Below are positions 17,483 through 26,567 of a DNA stretch of 64,000 nucleotides, in pieces; positions within the stretch are counted from its first letter, which is position 1; each line of letters begins with the position of its first letter. Source of the DNA: Flavobacteriales bacterium (lineage in GTDB: Bacteria; Bacteroidota; Bacteroidia; Flavobacteriales_G; Salibacteraceae); the NCBI GenBank assembly GCA_020435995.1, contig JAGQYO010000003.1:51878-115877 (forward strand), read 5' to 3'. The notes beneath the pieces are model-generated. The model saw only the letters and a program-made list of their open reading frames with translations, searched no databases and was not told the DNA's origin. The position numbers were made by a program, and so were the translations under genes.

Positions 17483-17923
17483 ATGAAGATTTGGCACGGC
17501 CAACCCGATATTGCACTCATTGAAAAACTATCTCGTGGCACCATACACGATGTACTTGGCATTGAAATTATAGAAATTGGTGACGATTACCTCATGGGTA
17601 AAATGCCAGTTGACCATCGAACAGTACAACCTTATGGGCTTTTACACGGAGGAGCCTCTGTAGTGCTAGCCGAATCTTTGGGAAGCATTGCAGCTACTTG
17701 CGTAGTAGATACTTCCAAATATGCTATTGTGGGTTTGGATGTGAGCGCCAATCATTTGAGGCCCATAAAAACTGGTTTTGTATATGGAAAGGCTACTCCA
17801 GTACATCTAGGTCGCAAGGTGCATGTATGGGATATTGATATAAAAAGCGATGCGGATAAGCTTATTTGCAAAAGCCGCCTAACTATTGCCGTTATCCGAA
17901 TTGACGAGCTACCTGCGGGATAA
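17483..17923 (+). CDS. Hotdog-fold PaaI/MenI-type acyl-CoA thioesterase
   Basis: The 146-residue protein has the single hotdog domain of the PaaI-like thioesterases. It carries the motif QPYGLLHGGASVVLAESLGS near residues 50-70, which in this family holds the glycine pair and acidic residue of the active site. VSANHLRPIKTGFVYGKATPVHLG gives the central strands. Members hydrolyse acyl-CoA, including dihydroxynaphthoyl-CoA in menaquinone synthesis, so MenI is a candidate role; no other men gene is nearby. The ATG at 17483 is five bases after the yidC stop and gives the expected N-terminus, whereas a longer frame overlapping yidC would not. Confidence 0.88.
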   Translation: MKIWHGQPDIALIEKLSRGTIHDVLGIEIIEIGDDYLMGKMPVDHRTVQPYGLLHGGASVVLAESLGSIAATCVVDTSKYAIVGLDVSANHLRPIKTGFVYGKATPVHLGRKVHVWDIDIKSDADKLICKSRLTIAVIRIDELPAG

Positions 17924-17984
17924 CCTCCTTCTGTTTTTTATCTACTTCGTAAGCATTTGATCGTTATTAAAACCGCGCTGGGTT

Positions 17985-19019
17985 CTACCTGCCGAATTCA
18001 ATTTTGCGCGAAGGAAGCACATGTTCAGTGAAATTTGAAATGCCATTTTCGGTAGCTATTTTACCAACAAATGTGATTCCTGGCCGAAGAGACGTAGTCA
18101 TAGTTTTACCCCAAAACAAACCTTTTCCTTCAATGTTAATTCCGTGCTTCTTCTTAACCTTAGCCATCCCTGTGATAACATATTGCCCATTGAATATGCT
18201 GGGTTTTACCACCATCTTTCTAAGCAGGGCATGGTTGTATGGATAATCACCGTTTGCCTCTAAAGTTCCTGATTTATTAATGCTTACTTCTGCGTTTTTG
18301 AGTAAATGTAGCTGGCTTATTTCATCGTAAATTAAAAGGCAGTTTTCAATTTTTTCGAACCGTCCCTTTGAATTGTACACCAAACCATTCGAATCGGTAA
18401 AAATGATGGCCTTATTGAGAAATACACGAGCCACGCCATCCGCATGTATTTCATGGGTTTTCATATCCACAGAGAGTCCGTTAGACCTAACAATTACACT
18501 ATCTGTTACCATTTGTGTGGTTACCATGGTATTTTTTCCAAAGCGATAAACCCTCCCATTGTAGTCTGGCTCCATATATCCTGCGCCAGTAGAAGCTGTA
18601 TAGAACCAGTTTTCTTGGTATTGAATCAAAACCCCAAAATCTCCCAACTCAACAGTAGATCCGCTTTTTAAAAATGTGAGGTGCGCCCGCAGGGTATTTA
18701 CATCCAACTCAAAATTTACATGGTTGAGCAAACTTGTGTCCTGTTGATTAAAATAGGTGTAATCACAATCCTTACACGATATGAGCTTGTTGGCTTTATT
18801 GTAGTTCATTTTTTTGGCATAAACCAAGTGGTTTTTACCCATGGCTAATTCCCCGCTATATATCAAACTATTTTGATCGTTAACCAACATAGTCAGGGCA
18901 TTCACCACCACGGTGCTATCGGCTAAATACATGACCTGGGCATTTCCTCTACTTACAAAAACAGAACAAGTAAGCAGAAATAAAAAAGCCTTCCACACAG
19001 TGAAAGGCTTTTTTTTCAA
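17985..19019 (-). CDS. Exported protein of unknown function
   Basis: The 344-residue product has a signal peptide and a mature region of short beta strands (GELAMGKNHLVYAKKMNYN; GVARVFLNKAIIFTDSNGLVY; GDYPYNHALLRKMVVK). The strand pattern is reminiscent of an OstA/LptA-like beta solenoid, but the resemblance is too weak to name a family. The TTG at 19019 was chosen because it gives a textbook signal peptide (MKKKPFTVWKAFLFLL, ending GNAQ) 10 bases after the thioredoxin gene's stop. A GTG at 18998 is an alternative, and an ATG at 19058 would overlap the upstream gene. A terminator-like hairpin lies inside the first codons. Confidence 0.6.
   Translation of the reverse strand: MKKKPFTVWKAFLFLLTCSVFVSRGNAQVMYLADSTVVVNALTMLVNDQNSLIYSGELAMGKNHLVYAKKMNYNKANKLISCKDCDYTYFNQQDTSLLNHVNFELDVNTLRAHLTFLKSGSTVELGDFGVLIQYQENWFYTASTGAGYMEPDYNGRVYRFGKNTMVTTQMVTDSVIVRSNGLSVDMKTHEIHADGVARVFLNKAIIFTDSNGLVYNSKGRFEKIENCLLIYDEISQLHLLKNAEVSINKSGTLEANGDYPYNHALLRKMVVKPSIFNGQYVITGMAKVKKKHGINIEGKGLFWGKTMTTSLRPGITFVGKIATENGISNFTEHVLPSRKIEFGR
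18982..19016 (-). terminator. Terminator-like hairpin between thioredoxin gene and unknown gene
   Basis: An 11-bp stem (18982-18992 with 19004-19014) has A/T runs on both sides, so it could terminate in either direction. For minus-strand transcription the U run follows the stem. It lies 14 bases past the thioredoxin stop and inside the proposed signal-peptide codons of the next gene. Confidence 0.6.
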
Positions 19020-19029
19020 GCTTGTATTC

Positions 19030-20205
19030 TTACTTATAGTTTTCCAGAGCCTTTTCATAATCCTCAACATCTTCACCTTCTGCCTTGGCCAATTCTATAG
19101 CCTTTTTTCCAGATGCCATGGCTTCCGATTTTCTGCCTAATTTATTTAGCAAATTAGCATGTGTATCTTGTACAAAAGAACGCTCCGACATAAGCAGAGA
19201 ACGATCGGCCCATTTTAATGCCTCGGTCAATTCGGCTGGATCATCTGATTTTTCAAATATCATCCAAGCATAATTGTTCAAAGCTACGGGATCGTGCTCA
19301 AAAACTTCCATTACTTCAAGAACTGCTAATTCGCACATCTCTCTGGTTTTCTTTTGCTTGTTGAGATGCTCTATATCCGCAGCAAGAACAATCTTTTCCC
19401 ATCCTGGAATTTTGTGTTTTTTCAAATCAATTAAAGCTATATCAAAGTCTTTTTTACTGAAATCTTTGGAATAAAGTATGCCCATTATTTTCGCATAATT
19501 ATTCTGATACAACAATTGATCAACTTCAGTATGATCGTAAACCGCCGAAAAATGATCTATATGTGACATTACAAACATGATTCCTTTGCTGTCAACACTT
19601 TTATCGTATTTTCGAATAACATGCCAAGTAGACTCCTCCAGCATGTCTTTTTCAGAAAGAGGCTCATAGTATTTGCTAAGTATCGGAGTAATATTATCTC
19701 CCGCACCACCAGCAACTTCCATATAATTCTCCAAAAACTCCTTATCGGTTTGTCCGGCTTCAAATTTCGCTTTCAATGTGTTGTATTGTCGCTCTGGATT
19801 TTTGGCATCTTCGCCTAGTTTTATATAGGACTTTAACTCTTGGCTAGCTCCCACTTTTTTGTGAATCATATTGCCTTCATGATCCAAGAAAAACAGCGTT
19901 GGATACGATCGGATTTTAAATTTTTCCGCGATGTCTTTGCCTTCTCCCTTTTCCATATCCATTTTCAAATTAATGAAATTAGAATTGTAAAAATCAGCCA
20001 CTTCATCATTCGTAAACACATTGGCTGCCATCCATTTACAGGGGCCACACCAAGTTGCATAAGCATCTAGGAAAATGAGTTTGTTTTCGGCCTTCGCTTT
20101 TTTGAGTGCTTTTTTGTAATCCTTCTCAAAATCTATGGAACGGTTTTGAGCGTTTAAGCCAAGCGCGGCCAAACTGCTCAGCAGTAAAATCATTATTTTT
20201 TTCAT
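19030..20205 (-). CDS. Exported thioredoxin-like protein with TPR-like C-terminus
   Basis: The 391-residue protein has a signal peptide (residues 1-20, ending LNAQ). A thioredoxin fold follows with the active site WCGPC (C53 and C56), preceded by KLIFLDAYA and followed by cis-proline SYPTLFFLD. The C-terminal 200 residues are helical. The last part, NNYAWMIFEKSDDPAELTEALKWADRS then ANLLNKLGRKSEAMASGKKAIEL, looks like two TPR-type units. It should reduce or isomerise disulfides in the periplasm, with the TPR region binding a partner. It is followed by a terminator-like hairpin. Confidence 0.85.
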   Translation of the reverse strand: MKKIMILLLSSLAALGLNAQNRSIDFEKDYKKALKKAKAENKLIFLDAYATWCGPCKWMAANVFTNDEVADFYNSNFINLKMDMEKGEGKDIAEKFKIRSYPTLFFLDHEGNMIHKKVGASQELKSYIKLGEDAKNPERQYNTLKAKFEAGQTDKEFLENYMEVAGGAGDNITPILSKYYEPLSEKDMLEESTWHVIRKYDKSVDSKGIMFVMSHIDHFSAVYDHTEVDQLLYQNNYAKIMGILYSKDFSKKDFDIALIDLKKHKIPGWEKIVLAADIEHLNKQKKTREMCELAVLEVMEVFEHDPVALNNYAWMIFEKSDDPAELTEALKWADRSLLMSERSFVQDTHANLLNKLGRKSEAMASGKKAIELAKAEGEDVEDYEKALENYK

Positions 20206-20215
20206 GCTCTTTTTT

Positions 20216-20803
20216 TTAGTTTTTCAAATATGACAATATATTTCGTAAAGTGAGATTAATACGACCTCCTATTTCCTTTTTTGTTTTTGGAATGGCGTGC
20301 TTCCAATTCTTTTGAAACTTGCCACTCATAATCAACAACGAGCCGCCCGTTAGCAACAACCGTTCCGTGGCTCCACAATTTTTGGATTTGAATATCATAT
20401 TTCGGGTATGGCCCAAGCTAAGCGATGCTATAAAAGGTTCGCTTCCTAATTCTTTTTCATCATCCGAGTGAAGCCCCATGCTATCATTTCCTTTGCGATA
20501 ATAGTTAATTAACACCGAATTAAACTGTTGTTCCGTAAATTGAGACACACGCTCTTTAAGTTCCAATACGCCAGGTGAAAACGCCAATGGACTAAGGGTA
20601 GTTCCAGAATAGGTATAAGACTCGGTTCCTTGCCACGCCAAAAGCCTAGGTTGCAGCATTTCTTTTCCAAAGAATTTTATGGCTCTCTGTGTCCAAACCA
20701 CTTCATCAACCAATCTGTTGTAATAATACATGTGTTCTGCTTCGTTCAAAAAATCAGGAATAAACCGCAGATCCTCTAAGTTACGGTAACTATTCACTTT
20801 CAT
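20216..20803 (-). CDS. AlkB-like 2-oxoglutarate/Fe(II) DNA repair dioxygenase
   Basis: AlkB-type enzymes oxidatively remove alkyl groups from DNA bases such as 1-methyladenine and 3-methylcytosine. In the 195-residue protein the iron ligands are H112 and D114 (LHSDDE) and H169 (WKHAIPK). The 2-oxoglutarate arginines are R181 and R187 (GGRINLTLR). The sequence is closest in layout to the ALKBH2/3 group, with QPRLLAWQG and NYYRKGNDSMG. The ATG at 20803 overlaps the helicase gene's 3' end by 14 bases; a longer upstream start would run deeper into that gene and lacks homology. The two form a small repair-related operon. Confidence 0.93.
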   Translation of the reverse strand: MKVNSYRNLEDLRFIPDFLNEAEHMYYYNRLVDEVVWTQRAIKFFGKEMLQPRLLAWQGTESYTYSGTTLSPLAFSPGVLELKERVSQFTEQQFNSVLINYYRKGNDSMGLHSDDEKELGSEPFIASLSLGHTRNMIFKSKNCGATERLLLTGGSLLIMSGKFQKNWKHAIPKTKKEIGGRINLTLRNILSYLKN

Positions 20804-22256
20804 AGTTAGCCAAGTATTCAGGTGAAAAATTAAGCAGGTACAGTTTTTCACTTGCTCGGGTAATGGCAGTGTAAATCCATCGCATATATTCTATTCCCAG
20901 CATTTCTTCGGTGATGTATCCTTGGTCAATAAACACTTCTTTCCATTGGCCCCCTTGTGCCTTATGACAGGTAACAGCATAGGCAAATTTCACCTGAAGG
21001 GCGTTGTAAATCGGATCTTCCTTAATTTTTTGAAACCTCAATTTTCGATCTCGAATATGGGCATATTCGCTAAGCACGCCATGATAAAGTTTATCGTGTT
21101 CTAACTTGGTAAGCGAAGGCCCATCGGCCATAATGGTATCTAACAAAAGCTTGCACTCAAATGCGGGCTCCTTGGGGTAATCTATCATTTTCACCTCGCA
21201 AGTGGCAAATCGAAAACCGTGTTTTTCTACTCGATCAATTACCTTGAGCACTTCCATGGTGTCACCATTGGCAATAAATCCAGCAGTTGAAGTAGGTTCG
21301 AGCCAGAAGTAGTTATTTTTTACAACCATTAAAAGGTCGGAGCTTTCAACCTCCTCTTCTCTAAAAAGCAGGCGTGTACGAATCTCTTGGTTGAATTGAT
21401 TGGCTCTTTTGTTACTCCTACACAGCACTATGGCATCATGAATTCCTGACCTCCCGTAAGAAGACTCTAAATAATCCCCAAGTTCTTGTCCCGAAATAAC
21501 AATTACATCCGTTTGGTTGCTGATGAGCGAAGGTTTGAATTCTCCCGAAACAAGGCGCTCTCGTTGTAAGGTAGCGTTGCTTAAAATTCCTGAATCAATT
21601 TCTTGACGAAGAACTTCTTTCAGTTCCACCATTTTCGAATCAAGCCCAAATAGTTTTAAAAGTGAACTTTGGCTCAAGGATGGACTTACTTTTTCTCCAA
21701 CTGGCGGTAGTTGGGCTACATCGCCAATAAATAAAAGCTTGCAGTGCTCACCTTCCAACACGTATTCAATTAAATCGCTGAGCAAGTTCGAGCCGCCAAA
21801 CAGACCATCAAAAGATTGACTTGACCCACTTATCATAGACGATTCATCAACAATAAATATGGTATTTGTGCTTTTGTTCTTCACTTTGGTAAAGCCAAAA
21901 TCGGATCCGTTTTGGTCTTGCAGTTTATATATCCTTCGATGGATAGTGGATGCCGATTTTCCAGAATAGTTAGCCAACACCTTGGCGGCTCTGCCCGTGG
22001 GCGCAAGCAGTACCGATTTTATTTTGAGTGTATTTAGAGATGTAACAATGGTCTTTACCATAGTAGTTTTACCCGTCCCTGCATAGCCCCGAAGGATAAA
22101 AACCGATTCGCTCGTCGGTTCCAAAATAAATGAAGCAAATTGCCTTATAAAATATTGTTGATCTTCAGTTGGATTCACCTGAAGATTGTCCCTCAATATG
22201 CTTATAAAATTTTCTGCTTTCAATTTTCCAAAGGTAATTGTCTTGATCCCAAACAT
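20790..22256 (-). CDS. RecD-like superfamily 1 DNA helicase
   Basis: The 488-residue protein is a single-chain helicase of the RecD/Pif1 type. Walker A is GYAGTGKTT (residues 57-65), motif II is FIVDESSM, motif III includes LFIGDVAQLPPVG, and the C-terminal UvrD_C_2 region has TCHKAQGGQWKEVFID and YTAITRASEKLYLL. No RecB or RecC subunit is present. Such stand-alone helicases are widespread in Bacteroidota and act in DNA repair or recombination. The ATG at 22256 was chosen because a strong GGAGGT Shine-Dalgarno lies six bases before it. The downstream AlkB gene overlaps its end. Confidence 0.92.
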   Translation of the reverse strand: MFGIKTITFGKLKAENFISILRDNLQVNPTEDQQYFIRQFASFILEPTSESVFILRGYAGTGKTTMVKTIVTSLNTLKIKSVLLAPTGRAAKVLANYSGKSASTIHRRIYKLQDQNGSDFGFTKVKNKSTNTIFIVDESSMISGSSQSFDGLFGGSNLLSDLIEYVLEGEHCKLLFIGDVAQLPPVGEKVSPSLSQSSLLKLFGLDSKMVELKEVLRQEIDSGILSNATLQRERLVSGEFKPSLISNQTDVIVISGQELGDYLESSYGRSGIHDAIVLCRSNKRANQFNQEIRTRLLFREEEVESSDLLMVVKNNYFWLEPTSTAGFIANGDTMEVLKVIDRVEKHGFRFATCEVKMIDYPKEPAFECKLLLDTIMADGPSLTKLEHDKLYHGVLSEYAHIRDRKLRFQKIKEDPIYNALQVKFAYAVTCHKAQGGQWKEVFIDQGYITEEMLGIEYMRWIYTAITRASEKLYLLNFSPEYLANYESE

Positions 22257-22394
22257 AACTTTACCTCCGAGGAATCTTCTGTAATTATCCGAATACAATT
22301 ATCCTGAATTAGCTATAATTGGGTGTGAATAAATTCGCCTAATAAAAAATGATTTTCATTTCCTAATCTTCCATTTCTCAAAGCAAAAAAATGG

Positions 22395-22402
22395 TAAGTT
22401 TG
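22395..22402 (+). promoter_or_regulatory. -7 promoter element for the 22442 gene
   Basis: TAAGTTTG fits TAnnTTTG, 39 bases before the ATG. Confidence 0.45.
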
Positions 22403-22441
22403 TCGCCCTCTGAGTAGAAAATAATATCTCAAAATTGAAAT

Positions 22442-23188
22442 ATGGACTTTATTAAAAAGACTTACTGGGCTCTGTTTTTTATCCTAATTGGAATCATCTT
22501 TTTGATTTTTGGAATTACAAACGACCAAACTCCGTTGTTTAAACTAGGTGCCGGGGTTTTTATCATTGCTGGAAGTATTGCCATGATGAGTACACTTGAC
22601 GTGTTAAACAAATCACTTCGCATGGGCGCTTTGGCACTGCTAGTAATAGTGAGCTTAGGTCTTACTTGGTTGGATTACAAAGCCATAAAAGACCCAATGG
22701 ACTTTCAAAAAGAAAGAGATTATCGCTATGGTTTTGTGATACAGAAACTAAAGGATATCCGAGAAGTTCAAACCAGTTATAAAAACGTCTACAATAAATA
22801 TTGTGCTGACATTGATTCGCTTTTGTATTTCGTAAAATACGATTCATTGCCTGTAATTAGGTCTACGGGTATTGTACCAGATACGCTTACTCTCGCTCAG
22901 GCCTTGGAAAGAGGAATCGTAAAAATGGACACCACCTTTGCCCCGGCTTCAGAATCTATTTTTAATGATAAGTATTTGAGCGAACGAAAAGGCCCTTTAA
23001 AAATTGACAGTTTAATCTTCGTTCCTTTCACTACTGAGAAATTCGCGCTTGAAGCTGGATTCATTGAAAGAGGAAAAGTAAGAGTTCCTGTTTTTCTTTG
23101 CTCTGATTCTAAACCATACGATAAACGAAAAGTATTAATGGTTGGATCGATGGATGATCCTACAACCTCGGGAAACTGGGGTGAATAA
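22442..23188 (+). CDS. Conserved membrane protein of unknown function
   Basis: The 248-residue protein has three N-terminal membrane segments (about residues 8-26, 32-52 and 58-78). A soluble domain of about 165 residues follows, with coiled-coil character at its start (YRYGFVIQKLKDIREVQTSYKNVYNKYCADIDSLL). A block near the end, KIDSLIFVPFTTEKFALEAGF, is beta-rich. I recall similar membrane proteins in Bacteroidota near DUF3822, rsmD and coaD, the same neighbourhood as here. No catalytic motif is visible. It leads an operon-like run of genes up to 26509. Confidence 0.75.
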   Translation: MDFIKKTYWALFFILIGIIFLIFGITNDQTPLFKLGAGVFIIAGSIAMMSTLDVLNKSLRMGALALLVIVSLGLTWLDYKAIKDPMDFQKERDYRYGFVIQKLKDIREVQTSYKNVYNKYCADIDSLLYFVKYDSLPVIRSTGIVPDTLTLAQALERGIVKMDTTFAPASESIFNDKYLSERKGPLKIDSLIFVPFTTEKFALEAGFIERGKVRVPVFLCSDSKPYDKRKVLMVGSMDDPTTSGNWGE

Positions 23189-23281
23189 TTACTGGTTCTG
23201 GTAGGTTCGGCAACATCTGTATCTTTTAAATGGTCTGCGGCTAAACTAAAAGACAGTGATGCCAATACGCTCAACAGTTAT

Positions 23282-24049
23282 TTGTACCTCAACGATCATT
23301 CTCTTTGGTTTTCGGTTCAAACTATTGCCGATAACCAATTGCTACTTCTTCAAGAATTTAAATTCGATAACAACCGAAATAAAGCCCAACAACTTCAATC
23401 TTTTTTTCAGAAAAACGAACTCATCCAATGGGATTATAGAGATGTGTTTGTGGCCATCGAAAGCCAACAAAATTCCCTACTTCCCACCAAACTGAAAAAC
23501 CACGCCGAGTCAGTTTTTATCCGTGAAAATGGAGAGGTCAATAATGGGTTTGAGTTATTCGAAGAAAATATTGCGGAATTAGACGGCTTCAGCACCAGCT
23601 TATTTCACACCGAATTGCTTAAAACTATTAAAGAATTATTTCCCAAGGCCTTCATTACCTCGTCCAACGCGGCATGGATCAAGCAGAGTCTGATTCAAGG
23701 AAAAATCAATCAGAATACATTGGCCTGTATCTGGCTATTCCCCAACGGAATGCACCTCAACCTCGTGGCAAGAGACAAACTTATTTTTTCTAACACCTTT
23801 GAAGTGGAGTCTACAGAAGATATACTGTATTTTTTGTTGTTTGCCTTGGATCAATTGAACATTACAGCCAAAGAAATCGTCGTGAGTTTGCAAGGAAAAT
23901 CACGCTTTGCGGTAGATGAAGCATTAATAGCCGAATATGTGAGCGTGGAAAAAATTCAATTTCAAGTGGAGCTACCAACTTCGGGTACGCCTAGCTATTC
24001 TGTTCTAGAAAATCAAGCACTTCTTATACACTTGGCGCTTTGCGTATAA
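23282..24049 (+). CDS. DUF3822 family protein
   Basis: The 255-residue protein belongs to DUF3822, a Bacteroidota family with an ASKHA-like (actin/hexokinase) look. It contains LYLNDHSLWFSVQ at the start, then NAAWIKQSLIQGK and WLFPNGMHLNLVARD. It usually sits just before rsmD, as here, and its function is unknown. The start is uncertain. The frame is open back to the preceding stop and reads plausible sequence (FKWSAAKLKDSDANTLN), but it has no ATG; TTG at 23282 is the best-supported start codon, and a CTG near 23192 is possible. The 3' end overlaps rsmD by ten bases. Confidence 0.78.
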   Translation: MYLNDHSLWFSVQTIADNQLLLLQEFKFDNNRNKAQQLQSFFQKNELIQWDYRDVFVAIESQQNSLLPTKLKNHAESVFIRENGEVNNGFELFEENIAELDGFSTSLFHTELLKTIKELFPKAFITSSNAAWIKQSLIQGKINQNTLACIWLFPNGMHLNLVARDKLIFSNTFEVESTEDILYFLLFALDQLNITAKEIVVSLQGKSRFAVDEALIAEYVSVEKIQFQVELPTSGTPSYSVLENQALLIHLALCV

Positions 24050-24582
24050 TAGGAGGCTCACATAAGGGAAGAAGATTTAGTTTTCCAGCAAGCTTACCCG
24101 TTAGACCCACTACCGATTTTGCGAAAGAAAGCCTATTCAATATCCTCAACAATACCATTGATTTTGATGGAATACATGTTCTGGATTTGTTCTCAGGTAG
24201 TGGAAATTTGAGCTATGAGTTATCATCTAGAAATGCCCATTCGATATTAAGTATAGAACAAAACCCAAAATGCTGTGCCTTTATTCGCAAAACCACAAAA
24301 GAATATGAATTTCCTATTTCTGTAAGACAAATCGACGCGTTTAGGTTTTTAAACCAAAAAGCAATGAAGTCATTCGATCTTATCTTGGCCGATCCACCCT
24401 ATGCTCTTAAAGAAATAGAGCGCCTACCCCAACTTATACTTGAAAACGGATGGTTGAAACCAGATGGGATATTTGTATTGGAGCACGGCTCAGAACATAC
24501 GTTCAAAAGCCACCCTAATATGCATGATGAACGAATTTACGGACATGTTCATTTTAGTTTTTTCGGCAATGAGTCTAAATAG
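24040..24582 (+). CDS. rsmD: 16S rRNA (guanine(966)-N2)-methyltransferase RsmD
   Basis: RsmD methylates G966 of 16S rRNA in the small ribosomal subunit. The 180-residue protein starts MRIIGGSHKGRRFSFP from a TTG inside the DUF3822 gene. It binds SAM through VLDLFSGSGNLSYE and has the N-methyltransferase motif DPPY (LADPPYALKE). RPTTDFAKESLFNIL near residue 22-36 is the usual substrate-side block. The ten-base overlap indicates coupling with DUF3822, and coaD follows 28 bases later. Confidence 0.94.
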   Translation: MRIIGGSHKGRRFSFPASLPVRPTTDFAKESLFNILNNTIDFDGIHVLDLFSGSGNLSYELSSRNAHSILSIEQNPKCCAFIRKTTKEYEFPISVRQIDAFRFLNQKAMKSFDLILADPPYALKEIERLPQLILENGWLKPDGIFVLEHGSEHTFKSHPNMHDERIYGHVHFSFFGNESK

Positions 24583-24610
24583 GCGCGGGTATTTTTCTTT
24601 ACTTTGAATC

Positions 24611-25066
24611 ATGAAAATTGGTGTTTTCCCCGGTAGTTTCGATCCCATTACCATTGGACATGAATCGGTTATTTTAAGGTCATTGCCATTATTTGATAAA
24701 GTGATTTTAGCCATAGGTGTCAACTCGTTGAAGCAAAATATGTTCTCCCTTGATCAACGTAAGCATGCTTTAGCAAGGTGCTTTTCCAACTATTCGAAAA
24801 TCTCAGTGGATAGCTACGAAGGTTTAACAATTGAGTATTGTAAAAAAGTAAATGCTCATCACATTATCAGAGGATTGCGTATTTCGGCTGATTTTGAATA
24901 CGAAAGAAACATTGCCCTTATGAACCGAGAACTCAATCCCGATATTGAAACTATTTTCTTGATAAGCGAACCTCAGCATTCGGCAATTACCAGCACCGTG
25001 GTAAGAGATATTTATAAAAATGGTGGTGATATTTCCCGTTTTGTACCAAAAGGATTTGAAGTATAA
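24611..25066 (+). CDS. coaD: Phosphopantetheine adenylyltransferase
   Basis: CoaD joins ATP and 4'-phosphopantetheine to give dephospho-CoA. The 151-residue length is typical. The nucleotidyltransferase motif is GSFDPITIGH (residues 9-18). The substrate-loop block is IIRGLRISADFEYER, and the C-terminal block is SAITSTVVRDIYKNGGD. The next gene starts on the base after its stop codon, so they are almost certainly co-transcribed. Confidence 0.96.
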   Translation: MKIGVFPGSFDPITIGHESVILRSLPLFDKVILAIGVNSLKQNMFSLDQRKHALARCFSNYSKISVDSYEGLTIEYCKKVNAHHIIRGLRISADFEYERNIALMNRELNPDIETIFLISEPQHSAITSTVVRDIYKNGGDISRFVPKGFEV

Positions 25067-26509
25067 ATGAAGTTGAAGTTTTTTATGATTTGGGCAATGG
25101 CCCTTTGCACCACGCCCTCGTTTGGTGCTTGGATAACGGGATACGCCTCTAACTACGCCAACCGAGTAATTTCATTGAATGTATATAATGACTTGTTTAC
25201 CCGCGAAACCAAAGTACTAAAGCAAGTTCAAATAAATGAAAAAGGAGAATTTGGATTTGAGGTTACCGTAGACCAACCGAGAATCGTTGTTTTAAAAATT
25301 GATGATTATTTCACGTCTTTCTACGTGTTACCTAGTCACGACTACACAATCAAATTAGGTAAATTCGACCCGCAATCGGCGCCACCCCTGGCCCGAATAA
25401 AATATATTGGACATGAACTTCTTGAACAAGATCCTTTACAATTCAATTCCAAAATAAGAGAGATAAATGTACTCGTTGAAAAATACGAAACCGAAAATTT
25501 TATTCAAATCATTAGAAATCAATCTAAAAAATCACTAGAGGAATTTGAAAGACAACTTATTGAAAACGATGAGTTTAATCGCAATGAATTCATAAAAAAG
25601 TACTATCAATACTCAATTGCTCGGATAAAATCTATAGCCAAGCACAACCAAAAAGGTCTTTTTGAGCAATATTTAAAAAACCAAAAAATAGAGTACCAAA
25701 ATCCAGCTTATGTTGAATTTGTCAACCAGTTTTATAACGAATGGCTCCGGCGATTTGAAACCACTCCTGATTATTTTAAAGTAGTGAGTAGCATCGAAGT
25801 TCATCAAAACATCGACAGCTTGTACAACCTTCTTTCGCTCAATGATTTTTTAAAAGACAGGGAATTACTTGAATTGATTACCGCAAAAGAGATTTATAGA
25901 GAAGGGCTTGAATCGAAAATCTTTGATTCTAAGAAAATCATAGCCATGCTCAAAGATCTTCATGAGAAATCGCAATTTGAGTCCGTCAAAAATATTTCGG
26001 CATATTTTATTCGAAGCTTGGTTAAACTCACTCCGGGCAACATGGCGCCTAACATCAGAATTGAAGATTCAGGTACAGTTACGTTCAATCTTTCAGACTA
26101 TAAGGGCAAATATGTGTACATTGATTTTTGGGCAACTTGGTGTAAACCCTGTATAAAATCTATGGCGGCATTAAACAAGTTGTACCCATTGTACAAAGAC
26201 AAAATAGAATTTGTGAGTATTTCGGTAGATGAGAAAAAAAGACGATATGACAAATTCATGGAATCCAATAAGTACGACTGGAAATTTGTGTATGGCGGAT
26301 CGACTATTGGATTGAAAGAACAGTATGACGTATTTGCCATGCCACTGTACTACTTAGTAGATCCAAATGGCGTACTCATTCAGTCTCCAGCTTTTTCTCC
26401 TACACATATTGAACCCTATTTTAAGAAAATTTTGGGACTCAAAAGAGATGATAAAATAGAAATTTGGGACTGGAACAAAAAACAAAAAAAAGTTGGTGAT
26501 AAAGAATAG
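25067..26509 (+). CDS. Exported TlpA-like thiol-disulfide oxidoreductase
   Basis: The 480-residue protein has a signal peptide (residues 1-20, ending SFGA). A 300-residue helical region follows with charged coils. The C-terminal TlpA/thioredoxin domain (about 320-455) has the active site WATWCKPC, the strand KYVYIDFWA, and the cis-proline region AMPLYYLVD. It would act on disulfides of envelope proteins. The start abuts the coaD stop without any gap. Members with such a long N-terminal extension are frequent in Bacteroidota and are often annotated only as TlpA family. Confidence 0.87.
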   Translation: MKLKFFMIWAMALCTTPSFGAWITGYASNYANRVISLNVYNDLFTRETKVLKQVQINEKGEFGFEVTVDQPRIVVLKIDDYFTSFYVLPSHDYTIKLGKFDPQSAPPLARIKYIGHELLEQDPLQFNSKIREINVLVEKYETENFIQIIRNQSKKSLEEFERQLIENDEFNRNEFIKKYYQYSIARIKSIAKHNQKGLFEQYLKNQKIEYQNPAYVEFVNQFYNEWLRRFETTPDYFKVVSSIEVHQNIDSLYNLLSLNDFLKDRELLELITAKEIYREGLESKIFDSKKIIAMLKDLHEKSQFESVKNISAYFIRSLVKLTPGNMAPNIRIEDSGTVTFNLSDYKGKYVYIDFWATWCKPCIKSMAALNKLYPLYKDKIEFVSISVDEKKRRYDKFMESNKYDWKFVYGGSTIGLKEQYDVFAMPLYYLVDPNGVLIQSPAFSPTHIEPYFKKILGLKRDDKIEIWDWNKKQKKVGDKE

Positions 26510-26540
26510 TTCCTTATAGTATGTCTTTCAGTGCTTTTTA

Positions 26541-26548
26541 TACTTTTG
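26541..26548 (+). promoter_or_regulatory. -7 promoter element for the six-unit surface protein
   Basis: TACTTTTG matches TAnnTTTG and ends 19 bases before the TTG start at 26568. Confidence 0.45.
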
Positions 26549-26567
26549 GCCATAAGCATCAATTAAT

